Positions 25,464-32,957 of a stretch of 64,000 nt of DNA are shown here, in pieces. This DNA comes from Chloroflexota bacterium (GTDB taxonomy: Bacteria > Chloroflexota > Anaerolineae > JAAYZQ01): the NCBI GenBank assembly GCA_018606645.1, contig JAGVRI010000002.1, positions 62,001 to 126,000 of the forward strand, read 5' to 3'. Numbering within the stretch: the first letter of the stretch is position 1; the number at the start of each line of letters is the position of its first letter. The position numbers and the translations under genes were made by a program. The notes under the pieces are model-generated. The model did no database searches, was not told the DNA's origin, and worked only from the letters and a program-made list of their open reading frames with translations.

Positions 25464-27112
25464 TCCAGTTTGAGCGGCTCAGCTACCGATACCCAGGTAA
25501 CCAGGAGCCGGTGCTCCGCGATCTGTCGTTTCAGATCGAAGAGGGCGAGTTCCTGCTGGTCATGGGACCTTCTGGAGCGGGCAAATCGACCCTGCTTCGC
25601 TCTCTGAACGGGCTGGTGCCTCATTTCTATGGGGGGACCATCTCCGGGAGAGTACGCGTCGCCGATCGGGACCCGGTGGCCATCGGTCCGAAAGGGATGG
25701 CCGACACAGTAGGCCTGGTCTTTCAAGACCCTGAGGCCCAGTTTGTCGTGGACAAGGTGGAGGACGAGGTCGCCTTTGCCATGGAGAACCTGGGCCTGGA
25801 CCCGGTGGTGATGCGCAAGCGGGTGGAGGAAGTATTGGACCAGTTAGGCATTGCCCATTTGCGACACCGGTCGGTGAACCAGTTGTCCGGTGGGGAACGC
25901 CAGCGGGTGGCGATTGCGGCGGCGCTGACCCTCCAGCCCCGCGTCCTGGTGCTGGATGAGCCTACCTCTCAGCTCGATCCGCAGGCGGCGGAGGAGGTGT
26001 TGGATGCCTTAGTCAAGCTGAACCAGGACCTGGGTCTGACTATTGTTCTCTCTGAGCATCGTCTGGAGCGGGTGGTACAATATGTGGACCGCATTCTTTA
26101 CCTGCCGGGGAACGGTCAGCCGCCGATCTTGGATGAACCCCGGACTGTGCTGGGGCAGATCGATCTGGTCCCGCCGCTGGTCAGGCTGGCCAAGGCACTG
26201 GACTGGCACCCCCTGCCGTTGACAATCAAAGAGGGCCGTCAGTTCGTCCGATCGGTGAGGGGATGCGAGACCCTGTTGTCGGGTTCTCCACTGCCCGGTT
26301 TGGCGAGGTCGGGACTTGCCGTGATCCAGGTGCATGAGCTGGGGTTCTCCTACAATGGTCGGCCGGCTCTGCAGAACGTCTGCCTGAAGGTCCGACAGGG
26401 GGAGTTTGTGGCGCTGATGGGACGCAACGGATCGGGCAAGACGACGTTGCTCAAACAGATGGTGGGACTGCTCAAGCCGGATCGGGGGCTGGTCCGTCTC
26501 CTCGATCCCGATTCTCGCCGCTCTCTCGATACACGCCAGGCGACTGTGGACGAGATCATTCGGTTCGTGGGTTATGTGCCGCAGAACCCGAACATGCTGC
26601 TGTTCAATGACACGGTCCGTCAGGAGCTGGATTTCACTCGACGAGCGCACGGCTTGCCGCCGGGCCGGTACGAGCCACTGCTGAGGAGCCTGGGTCTCAC
26701 GGCGTACCTGGACCACTATCCCCGAGACCTGAGCGTGGGGGAGCGGCAACGGGTGGCTCTGGCCTCGATCCTGGCCGCTGAGCCCTGCATTCTGCTGCTG
26801 GATGAACCGACGCGCGGTTTGGACTATCACCAGAAACGGGCGCTGGCCGACTTTTTACAGGGCCAGAAAGCCGGCGGCCACACGATCATCATGGCTACCC
26901 ATGATGTGGAACTGGTGGCCGAGTGCGCTGACCGGGTGGTGTTGCTGGCCGATGGTCAGGTGGTGGTGGACGGACCGGCGCGCCAGGTGATGAGCGAGTC
27001 GCTGGTCTTTGCTTCTCAGATCAACAAGCTATTCCGCCGTCGAGAGCTGCTGACGGTGGACGATGTGTTGCGCTCACCGCCGGTCGTCGAGGGAGCATGC
27101 AACGGGTCTTGA
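25460..27112 (+). CDS. ECF transporter fused double ATPase (EcfA-EcfA')
   Basis: A 550-residue protein with two complete ABC ATPase domains. First: Walker A GPSGAGKST, Q-loop LVFQDPEAQF, signature LSGGERQRVAIA, Walker B VLVLDEPTSQLDP, switch His SEHR. Second: GRNGSGKTT, YVPQNPNM, LSVGERQRVALA, ILLLDEPTRGLD, ATHD. Most ECF systems use two separate A proteins; here one polypeptide supplies both. The gene starts within the stop of the T component (ATGA) and overlaps the S component by 16 bases, so all three are translationally coupled. Confidence 0.94.
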   Translation: MIQFERLSYRYPGNQEPVLRDLSFQIEEGEFLLVMGPSGAGKSTLLRSLNGLVPHFYGGTISGRVRVADRDPVAIGPKGMADTVGLVFQDPEAQFVVDKVEDEVAFAMENLGLDPVVMRKRVEEVLDQLGIAHLRHRSVNQLSGGERQRVAIAAALTLQPRVLVLDEPTSQLDPQAAEEVLDALVKLNQDLGLTIVLSEHRLERVVQYVDRILYLPGNGQPPILDEPRTVLGQIDLVPPLVRLAKALDWHPLPLTIKEGRQFVRSVRGCETLLSGSPLPGLARSGLAVIQVHELGFSYNGRPALQNVCLKVRQGEFVALMGRNGSGKTTLLKQMVGLLKPDRGLVRLLDPDSRRSLDTRQATVDEIIRFVGYVPQNPNMLLFNDTVRQELDFTRRAHGLPPGRYEPLLRSLGLTAYLDHYPRDLSVGERQRVALASILAAEPCILLLDEPTRGLDYHQKRALADFLQGQKAGGHTIIMATHDVELVAECADRVVLLADGQVVVDGPARQVMSESLVFASQINKLFRRRELLTVDDVLRSPPVVEGACNGS

Positions 27113-27879
27113 ACTCGGTGATCCTGGCGATTGCCAGCCTGATCGGCCTGGGAGCGTTTCTCTATCCGTTCCTGGTGCCGCAACAGAGCCCGCAGTTCAG
27201 CGCGGCCGCCCACGCCCAGGATGCGCCGTTGATCTTTCTCTTGCTGGTCGCTCTCTGCTTGGCGGCGGTGTTGAGCAGCTTTTCAGCCGGACTGCTGAAT
27301 GCGAAGCTGATTGCTGTGCTGGGCATTCTGACGGCCCTGAACGCGGTTCTGCGGGGGGTTCCAGGACCGGGGGGATTCAACCTGATCTTTCTGTTGCCGA
27401 TCGTGTGCGGCTATGCCTACGGTTCCACCTTTGGGTTCCTGCTGGGGGTCTTTTCCCTGGCCGTGTCGGCCTTTATTGGCTTTGGAGTAGGACCATGGCT
27501 GCCCTACCAGATGTTTTCGGTAGGCTGGGTGGGGTTGCTGTCCGGCTGGTTGCCCTCGCTGGCTGGCCGCCCTCGGGCCGAGGCATGGATGCTGGCCGGC
27601 TGGGGCTTTGTCCTGGGTCTGGTCTTTGGCGCGCTGATGAACCTGTGGTTCTGGCCGTACGTCTTTCATCCCGGTCAATCGGAAATGTTCTGGCAACCCG
27701 GTTTAGGGCTGGGTGAGAGCCTGAAACGATATGCAGTGTTTTATGTGGCGACTTCGTTCTGGTGGGACCTGCTTCGAGCGGCAGGGAATTTTATGTTGCT
27801 CCTCGTCCTAGCCGCACCGCTCTTGCGCTTGCTGCGGCGCTTTCAACAGCGCTTTTACTTCGCGGTGTTGTCGTCGTAA
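27097..27879 (+). CDS. ECF transporter S component, probably for cobalamin
   Basis: A 260-residue membrane protein with about six hydrophobic segments. It has the features of ECF S components of the CbrT/QueT-like group: GPGGFNLIFLLPIVCGYAYG and FGFLLGVFSLAVSAFIGFGVGPWLPYQM, and a small-residue motif (ALMNLWFW) facing the T component. The S component decides the substrate. Under a cobalamin riboswitch and beside two transcobalamin-like surface proteins, vitamin B12 or cobinamide is the natural prediction. This is inference, not a motif reading. Confidence 0.85.
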   Translation: MQRVLNSVILAIASLIGLGAFLYPFLVPQQSPQFSAAAHAQDAPLIFLLLVALCLAAVLSSFSAGLLNAKLIAVLGILTALNAVLRGVPGPGGFNLIFLLPIVCGYAYGSTFGFLLGVFSLAVSAFIGFGVGPWLPYQMFSVGWVGLLSGWLPSLAGRPRAEAWMLAGWGFVLGLVFGALMNLWFWPYVFHPGQSEMFWQPGLGLGESLKRYAVFYVATSFWWDLLRAAGNFMLLLVLAAPLLRLLRRFQQRFYFAVLSS

Positions 27880-28222
27880 CTGTTGCTGCGCGCTCTCCTG
27901 GACTGCGATCGTTGCAGATTTACGAATTAACGCGGAAATCTTCAGGACAGGCCTGAACATTTGTCTGGCCTCCGGTACGTTCGCCCGCCGCTCGAAGCGG
28001 CGGGCTCAACCGGCAAAGCCCCTTTCGGGGCTGGCAAACAGCCTGCCAGGCTTCGCGGGCCGAGTTCTATGGTTCGCCATTGAGCGAGAGTGCATGGCTT
28101 GGCTGATGCTTTGATGATTGAAGGCGCAAATGCGGTAGGCTGCGTTACGCGTCCCCGCCGAGAGACGCGTAACGTCCGGCCATTACGCATTTTTGCTCCT
28201 CGTGGCGTCCGGCCAGGCGTGG
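27880..28222. repeat. non-coding region with several inverted repeats
   Basis: About 340 bases without a gene, after the ECF operon and before the end of the converging DUF4013 gene. It contains three hairpins: GCCCGCCGCT with its complement (27983-28005), AGCCCC-TTTC-GGGGCT (about 28014-28030), and an 11-bp perfect repeat CGTTACGCGTC (28143-28153 with 28164-28174). CGTCCGGCC occurs twice (28173 and 28206). None is followed by a T-run. The arrangement resembles intergenic palindromic elements rather than a standard terminator. Confidence 0.45.
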
Positions 28223-28993
28223 CTACTCCAACGAGACGCCGGCTGATTGAATGACCAAGCTCTCCCGATAGATGGCACCGAACAGGGCCACGCCCACCAG
28301 GGCCAGGTAGAAACCCAGCGGCGCCGCCAGGAATGGGATCAGGAAACAGCCTACCAGGCTATAATAAGCAAGCATCGTCCCGAGGTACAAGACCCCGGCC
28401 AGACCGAGAGTGACCACCCAGGCGATGAAATACCCCAGTCTGTTCCTTGTGAGCAGCGGCCACCATTCACGGACGCGGAAAGCCGCCGCCACCCGGTCCT
28501 GAGCGACAAAATGGGCGGTGGCCATCGGCCAAGGGAAGGCGCCGGCCAGGATCAGAATCGAGCCGATGAACATGGACAGGAACATGATGGCCATCGTCGC
28601 CAGCAACAGCAACAGCGGGGCCAGCGCGCTCGTCTCGTCGGCGGCATTCATGGTAAACGGTAGGGAGAAGCTAGCGGCGAAGTAGAGAGCGAGGCCCCCA
28701 ATGAATACGATCAGCCCCGGCAGAAAGTAGACCAGGCTCACCACCAGCGCCCGGAGACCGTCCACGCCCAGCCGGCCCCACTCCTCCCAGGCCGGCAGAC
28801 TCAATTCCTCCGCCTGTATGGCCCGGCGCATGACCTGGAGGAGGTATCCGGCGACAAAGATCGAGGGCACAATGGGGATGATACATCCGGCAAAGCTGAG
28901 CACCGACCCAACGATGAATCGGTTGCGCCAATCCGGTCCTTGGAACGGAAACCTGAACAGCGTTTTCAAGGAACTGATGGTCATCTCGGACAT
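28223..28993 (-). CDS. DUF4013 family membrane protein
   Basis: A 256-residue polytopic membrane protein. The opening LFRFPFQGPDWRNRFIVGSVL, then IPIVPSIFVAGYLLQVMRRA with LPAWEEWGRLGVDGLRALVV, are the hallmarks of the DUF4013 family. Six or more membrane segments follow, ending with a lipid-facing Gly-rich C-terminus. The ATG at 28993 follows AGGAGGAG. The family is widespread in archaea and Chloroflexota, and its function is unknown. It is transcribed from its own promoter at 29099-29127. Confidence 0.88.
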   Translation of the reverse strand: MSEMTISSLKTLFRFPFQGPDWRNRFIVGSVLSFAGCIIPIVPSIFVAGYLLQVMRRAIQAEELSLPAWEEWGRLGVDGLRALVVSLVYFLPGLIVFIGGLALYFAASFSLPFTMNAADETSALAPLLLLLATMAIMFLSMFIGSILILAGAFPWPMATAHFVAQDRVAAAFRVREWWPLLTRNRLGYFIAWVVTLGLAGVLYLGTMLAYYSLVGCFLIPFLAAPLGFYLALVGVALFGAIYRESLVIQSAGVSLE

Positions 28994-29098
28994 GATCTCC
29001 TCCTGCACGATTCCACCTGGCTGCCGCCGGCTGCCACAGCGCCTTCAGACCGTGCCGGGGTGCCAGGGCATCTCCATCCATCCTCCACCGGTGACTAC

Positions 29099-29127
29099 AT
29101 CATAAGGCCCAACTCGTGGCGTGTCAA
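29099..29127 (-). promoter_or_regulatory. promoter of the DUF4013 gene
   Basis: Minus strand: TTGACA (29122-29127), 17 bases, TATGAT (29099-29104). Leader of about 99 bases to the ATG at 28993. Confidence 0.72.
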
Positions 29128-29240
29128 GTCGCACGGATCACCATGAACGCGCCAGGGTGCCAGGACAGCAATTCTGATTGCGGCTGCCTCCATGATATCC
29201 CATTCTCCATTGAGAATCGCTGACCCGCCATGAAGGCAGT

Positions 29241-29269
29241 TTGCCGCCTGGCCCCAGATCGGGTACAAT
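29241..29269 (+). promoter_or_regulatory. promoter of the ssnA-like gene
   Basis: TTGCCG (29241-29246), 17 bases, TACAAT (29264-29269). The start site near 29276 leaves only about 15 bases, which carry the AGGAGG ribosome-binding site, before the ATG at 29291. Confidence 0.62.
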
Positions 29270-29290
29270 GGTTTCAATAGGAGGTGTGCG

Positions 29291-30640
29291 ATGTTGTTGA
29301 TCACTCACGGGACGTTGGTGACCATGACCGAACCAAACCAGGTCCTGCCCGATAGTGCGCTCGCCATTCAGGGCGAGCAGATCCTCGATCTGGGTCCCAG
29401 CGCAGACCTGGAGGTCCGCTATCCGCAGGCGGAACGTCTGGACGCAACCGGTCGGCTGGTAATGCCGGGTCTGATCTGCGCCCATACCCACTTTTATGGA
29501 GCGTTTGCCCGGGGCATGGCCCTGCCGGGCGAACCGGCGTCCAACTTTCCGGAGATCCTGGAAAGGCTATGGTGGCGGCTGGACCGGGCGCTGTGGTCGG
29601 AGGATGTGCGAACCAGCGCCCTCGTCTGTCTGGTGGATGCCATCCGCCACGGGACGACTACCTTGATCGACCACCATGCCAGCCAGGGCCGGATCGCTGG
29701 CAGCCTGGACGCGATCGCCGAGGCGGTGGACCAGGCCGGGGTTCGAGCCTGCCTCTGTTACGAGGTGACCGACCGCGATGGAGAGGAGGCGGCGCGGGCC
29801 GGCATCCGCGAAAACGCTCGCTTCATCCGCCTCGCCCAGGCCCGGCAGCGGGAGGGAGACCACCGCATCGCCGCCACCTTTGGCCTTCACGCCTCGCTGA
29901 CTCTCTCGGACGAGACCCTCCGCGCCTGTGTGGATCTAGCTGGACAGTTGAACACCGGGTTCCATCTGCATGTCGCCGAGGACAAGGCCGACCAGCGCGA
30001 CAGCCTGCGCAAAAGCGGCCTGCGTGTGGTGGAGCGTCTGCAGCGGGCCGGGGTGCTGGGTCGGTCTACCATCGCCGCCCACTGTGTGCATGTGGACCGC
30101 ATCGAGACCGAGATCCTGCTCGACAGCGGGACCTGGGTGGTGCACAATCCCCGCTCGAACATGAACAACGCCGTCGGCACGGCCGATCTGCCCTGGATGC
30201 TGAAGATCGGCATCCCGGTAGGGCTGGGCAACGACGGCTTTTCCAACAACATGTTCACCGAGATGGCGGTCTGCTACCTGACCCACAAGCAGGCGACCGG
30301 CGATCCGCGCACCCTGCCGGCCGATCAGGTGGTGCAGATGGCCTGGGCCCATAACGCCCGCATCGCCCGAACCTTCTTCCCAGGCCTGGGAGAGCGGCTG
30401 GGCCAACTGGCCCCCGGAGCCCCGGCGGACGTGATCCTGGTGGATTATGACCCACCCACGCCGTTGACGGCAGGTAACCTGCCCTGGCACATCATCTTTG
30501 GCATGGATGGGACCGGGGTGGATACGACCATCGTCGCCGGCCGGGTGTTGATGCGCCATCGCCAGTTATTGACCTTGGATGAGGCGGCGATCATGGCCCA
30601 GGCGCGGGACCTGGCCGAGCGGCTGTGGAAGCGGATGTGA
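29291..30640 (+). CDS. ssnA: SsnA-like aminohydrolase
   Basis: A 449-residue amidohydrolase-superfamily enzyme. The segments MPGLICAHTHFYGAFARGM, RLWWRLDRALW and TTLIDHHAS are characteristic of SsnA, the aminohydrolase often found near purine and selenium-dependent molybdenum hydroxylase genes. Metal ligands: HTH, the His in FHLHVAED, AAHCVHV and Asp in GNDGFSNN. It probably deaminates a purine or related heterocycle in the cytoplasm. No molybdenum hydroxylase gene is in the window, although moeA and mobB are 8 kb away. Good AGGAGG ribosome-binding site. Confidence 0.88.
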   Translation: MLLITHGTLVTMTEPNQVLPDSALAIQGEQILDLGPSADLEVRYPQAERLDATGRLVMPGLICAHTHFYGAFARGMALPGEPASNFPEILERLWWRLDRALWSEDVRTSALVCLVDAIRHGTTTLIDHHASQGRIAGSLDAIAEAVDQAGVRACLCYEVTDRDGEEAARAGIRENARFIRLAQARQREGDHRIAATFGLHASLTLSDETLRACVDLAGQLNTGFHLHVAEDKADQRDSLRKSGLRVVERLQRAGVLGRSTIAAHCVHVDRIETEILLDSGTWVVHNPRSNMNNAVGTADLPWMLKIGIPVGLGNDGFSNNMFTEMAVCYLTHKQATGDPRTLPADQVVQMAWAHNARIARTFFPGLGERLGQLAPGAPADVILVDYDPPTPLTAGNLPWHIIFGMDGTGVDTTIVAGRVLMRHRQLLTLDEAAIMAQARDLAERLWKRM

Positions 30641-30648
30641 GCCTGAAG

Positions 30649-30760
30649 GGTAATGCCAAATTCATTTCGCTGCGCCGCTTCACTGCCATCAGAGGTAATG
30701 AGAAATTCATTTCGCCTACCGCTTTACCTTTGTCAGGTGAGATAGAGATCATTTCCAACG
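30649..30760 (+). repeat. short degenerate direct repeats
   Basis: GGTAATGnnAAATTCATTTCGC occurs at 30649 and 30694 (45 bases apart), with a weaker third copy at about 30736 (GGTGAGATAGAGATCATTTC). They lie between ssnA and the next gene. Translated in the frame of the following gene they would give repeated GNxKFIS peptides, but no start supports that. Confidence 0.5.
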
Positions 30761-30768
30761 GAGGTCAA

Positions 30769-31353
30769 TTGGCTCAGCAAGACAAGATCATCGTGCACAA
30801 GAACCGCAAGCGCGCCCTGTGGGCGCTGGTGATCATCTTCTTCATGATTCCGGTCAGCGGCTGGCTGGTGGTCCTCGGCCTGCGGTCCGGTCGCCCGGAG
30901 GTCGGCTGGTCTATGGTCCTGTTTGGCGCGTTGGGCCTGGGGGTCTTTGGCGGCAGCGCGGTGGCGATCATCCGCATCATGCGCGCCCCTTGGCATCTGG
31001 CCCTCACCCCGGATGAGTTCATCCTCTGTTCTCCCACCTACGATCTCCGGGTCCCTTGGGATCGGATCGTGGGCATTGCCGTAGCCGACGTGAACCGGCG
31101 CCTGGGTTGCGCCCTCGTCTTTGATGACGCGGCGGCGGTGGCCCGCTCGGCCGTCTTTCACCTCAATTCCAGGCGGCCCGACGCCGTCACCGGAGCTGCC
31201 GCCATGCAGGCCCGCATGGAAGAGAACCTGGCCCTGTGGGGCTATCATCTCGGATTGCCCGGCCGGATGCTGGAGATGGATCCAGAACGACTGGCCGATC
31301 TGTTGACCCGGGCGCGCACCGGCGAGTTGTGGCGAAAGGAGGACCGACCGTGA
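30769..31353 (+). CDS. two-segment membrane protein with PH-like domain (STM3941-like)
   Basis: About 194 residues. Two membrane segments (ALWALVIIFFMIPVSGWLVV and a second at about 50-75) are followed by a soluble domain with LALTPDEFILCSPTYDLRVPWDRIVGI, the pattern of PH-like membrane-linked domains of the STM3941 type. The start is uncertain. The TTG at 30769 lies close behind GGAGG. The frame stays open further upstream through short repeats. It overlaps the next small gene by 4 bases (GTGA). Function unknown. Confidence 0.7.
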   Translation: MAQQDKIIVHKNRKRALWALVIIFFMIPVSGWLVVLGLRSGRPEVGWSMVLFGALGLGVFGGSAVAIIRIMRAPWHLALTPDEFILCSPTYDLRVPWDRIVGIAVADVNRRLGCALVFDDAAAVARSAVFHLNSRRPDAVTGAAAMQARMEENLALWGYHLGLPGRMLEMDPERLADLLTRARTGELWRKEDRP

Positions 31354-31589
31354 GGCAACGCTGGAAGCGGCTCAGCGGACCGGCCCAGATCGGGCTGGTC
31401 GTCGGGTTGATCGGCGCGGTGCTAACCGTCGTCGGCCTGGTCACCGGGAACCTGGCCCCTCTCACCTGGCGCTCGCTGATCCTGGGCATCCTCCTGGGGG
31501 GCGGATCGTGGGGCGTGGTCAGTTGGGCCATCGCCTCGGCGGCTGTGGACGCCACTGAGGAGCCCGATGGCCCAGAGGACGGAAGCTAG
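31350..31589 (+). CDS. small membrane protein
   Basis: A 79-residue protein with two predicted membrane segments (IGLVVGLIGAVLTVVGLV and SLILGILLGGGSWGVVSWAIA) and an acidic C-terminal tail (ATEEPDGPEDGS). Its GTG start overlaps the TGA of the preceding PH-like gene, and a AAAGGAGG ribosome-binding site lies just upstream, so the two are translated together and probably form one membrane complex. It is not a family I recognise. Confidence 0.65.
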   Translation: MRQRWKRLSGPAQIGLVVGLIGAVLTVVGLVTGNLAPLTWRSLILGILLGGGSWGVVSWAIASAAVDATEEPDGPEDGS

Positions 31590-32242
31590 CCCTGCTCGAC
31601 GCCGCTCCGATAGTAGTCCAGGAGAACCACCTGGGTTTCCTCGGGCAACTCCGATTTGAGCACTTTGAGCTCGGACTGAAGGGGCAGGGCTGCCAGTCCC
31701 ATCTCTTTCAGGAACTTGTCCACCGGGTCCAGCCGCGCCTTTTCCACCGGGGTCCGGTAATGCATCGGGATCACCAGCCGAGGCTCGATCAGGCTGATCA
31801 CCTCCGCCGCCTTGGGCGCGTCCAGGGTATGGACGCCGCCCACCGGGATGAGCAATACGTCCACATCGCTGAGGGCCTCGATCTGGTCCTGGGTGGGGAC
31901 ATGACCCAGGTCGCCCAGATGACAGACGGTGGTCCCGTCAAAGTCAAAGAGGAACACGGTGTTGCGCCCCCGGACCGCCCCCTGACGGCCATCGTGGTAG
32001 GTGCCAATGCCGGTGATAAACACCCCCTTGACCTCATACTCGCCCGGCCCATCAAAGAACCGGGGACCGCCGCGAAAGCCCACCCGGTTGTTATGGCCCG
32101 CATGATCGTGGCTGATGGTGACCACATCGGCGCGGATGCGCGGCCGTTCATAGCCCAGCTCTTCACCAGGCGGGTCGGTGATGATCACCACCCCCCGTTC
32201 GCTGAGCCGAAAACAGGCATGACCATACCATACAATTTCCAT
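31586..32242 (-). CDS. UlaG-like metallo-beta-lactamase-fold hydrolase (UPF0173 group)
   Basis: A 218-residue MBL-fold protein beginning MEIVWYGHACFRLSE, with the metal motif SHDHAGHNN, then ADVVTI, FDGTTVCHLGDLGH, LLIPVGGVHTLD and VIPMHYRTP. This is the pattern of the UPF0173 metal-dependent hydrolases related to L-ascorbate-6-phosphate lactonase. The usual DxxxHxxH variant is seen. It is a single gene, converging on the small membrane protein (4-base overlap of the ends). The true substrate is unknown. Confidence 0.88.
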   Translation of the reverse strand: MEIVWYGHACFRLSERGVVIITDPPGEELGYERPRIRADVVTISHDHAGHNNRVGFRGGPRFFDGPGEYEVKGVFITGIGTYHDGRQGAVRGRNTVFLFDFDGTTVCHLGDLGHVPTQDQIEALSDVDVLLIPVGGVHTLDAPKAAEVISLIEPRLVIPMHYRTPVEKARLDPVDKFLKEMGLAALPLQSELKVLKSELPEETQVVLLDYYRSGVEQG

Positions 32243-32278
32243 GTTGCCCAGACTCCGATCCTGTCATCATCGGTTTGG

Positions 32279-32308
32279 ATTATACCGTAAATTGGGACAA
32301 GACCCAAA
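32279..32308 (-). promoter_or_regulatory. possible promoter of the UlaG-like gene
   Basis: Minus strand: TATAAT (32279-32284) with a weak -35 TTGGGT 18 bases away (32303-32308). The leader would be about 30 bases. Confidence 0.45.
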
Positions 32309-32366
32309 TTCCTCGAGACAGAGGCCCTCTCCCCGTAACTTCTGGCGCTCACCCCCGTCATAAAGA

Positions 32367-32957
32367 GTGAGGGAACCATTGATCGCTTCGGAGCAACTGT
32401 TAGAACGGGCCCGTCAACTGGATAGCCAGGCCTTGGCCGAGGTCTATGACCGCTATGCGGAACCGATCTACCGCTATCTGTACCGGTACTTGGGGGATGC
32501 TGCCCAGGCCGAGGACCTGACCGGAGAAGTTTTCTTGCGGTTGTTGCAGGCGCTCGGCACCCGGCGCGCTCCCCGGGAGCGGATCGACGCCTGGCTCTAT
32601 CGAGTGGCCCATAACCTGGCCATGGACTGGTTCCGGCAACGGCGCAAGCACGGGAACCTGTCGCTCGATGAGCGCCCGGACGAACCGGAGGGGGAAGTCC
32701 CTGGCCGGTCCGGCGGTGAGGAACTCCCCTGGCAGGCGGTGGTCAAGAACCAGGAGGAAGAGCAGCTCCGGGCTGCCCTCCAGCGATTGACTCCCGAACA
32801 ACAGCAGGTGCTTCTCCTCCGCTTTGGAGAAGGGCTGAAACCGGCCGAGGTCGGGGCGCTGATGGGCAAGAGCGAAGGGGCGATCAAGGTTCTCCAGTAC
32901 CGCGCGGTGCAGCGTCTGAAAAAGCTACTGGTAGAAGAGGAGACGACCAGAGGATGA
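32367..32957 (+). CDS. ECF-type RNA polymerase sigma factor
   Basis: A 196-residue sigma-70 family protein of the extracytoplasmic-function group. Region 2 includes LAEVYDRYAEPIYRYLYRYL and AEDLTGEVFLRLLQAL, with the core-binding motif WLYRVAHNLAMDWFRQRRK. Region 4 is LQRLTPEQQQVLLLRFGEGLKPAEVGALMGKSEGAIKVLQYRAVQRLKK. The GTG at 32367 has no strong ribosome-binding site. A TTG at 32379, behind GAGGG, is an alternative. It overlaps the next gene by 4 bases, which pairs it with that DUF5667 membrane protein. Confidence 0.93.
   Translation: MREPLIASEQLLERARQLDSQALAEVYDRYAEPIYRYLYRYLGDAAQAEDLTGEVFLRLLQALGTRRAPRERIDAWLYRVAHNLAMDWFRQRRKHGNLSLDERPDEPEGEVPGRSGGEELPWQAVVKNQEEEQLRAALQRLTPEQQQVLLLRFGEGLKPAEVGALMGKSEGAIKVLQYRAVQRLKKLLVEEETTRG

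Noticed and set aside
28143..28174. Terminal inverted repeat of an insertion sequence
   Set aside because: No transposase frame, no second end and no target duplication seen.
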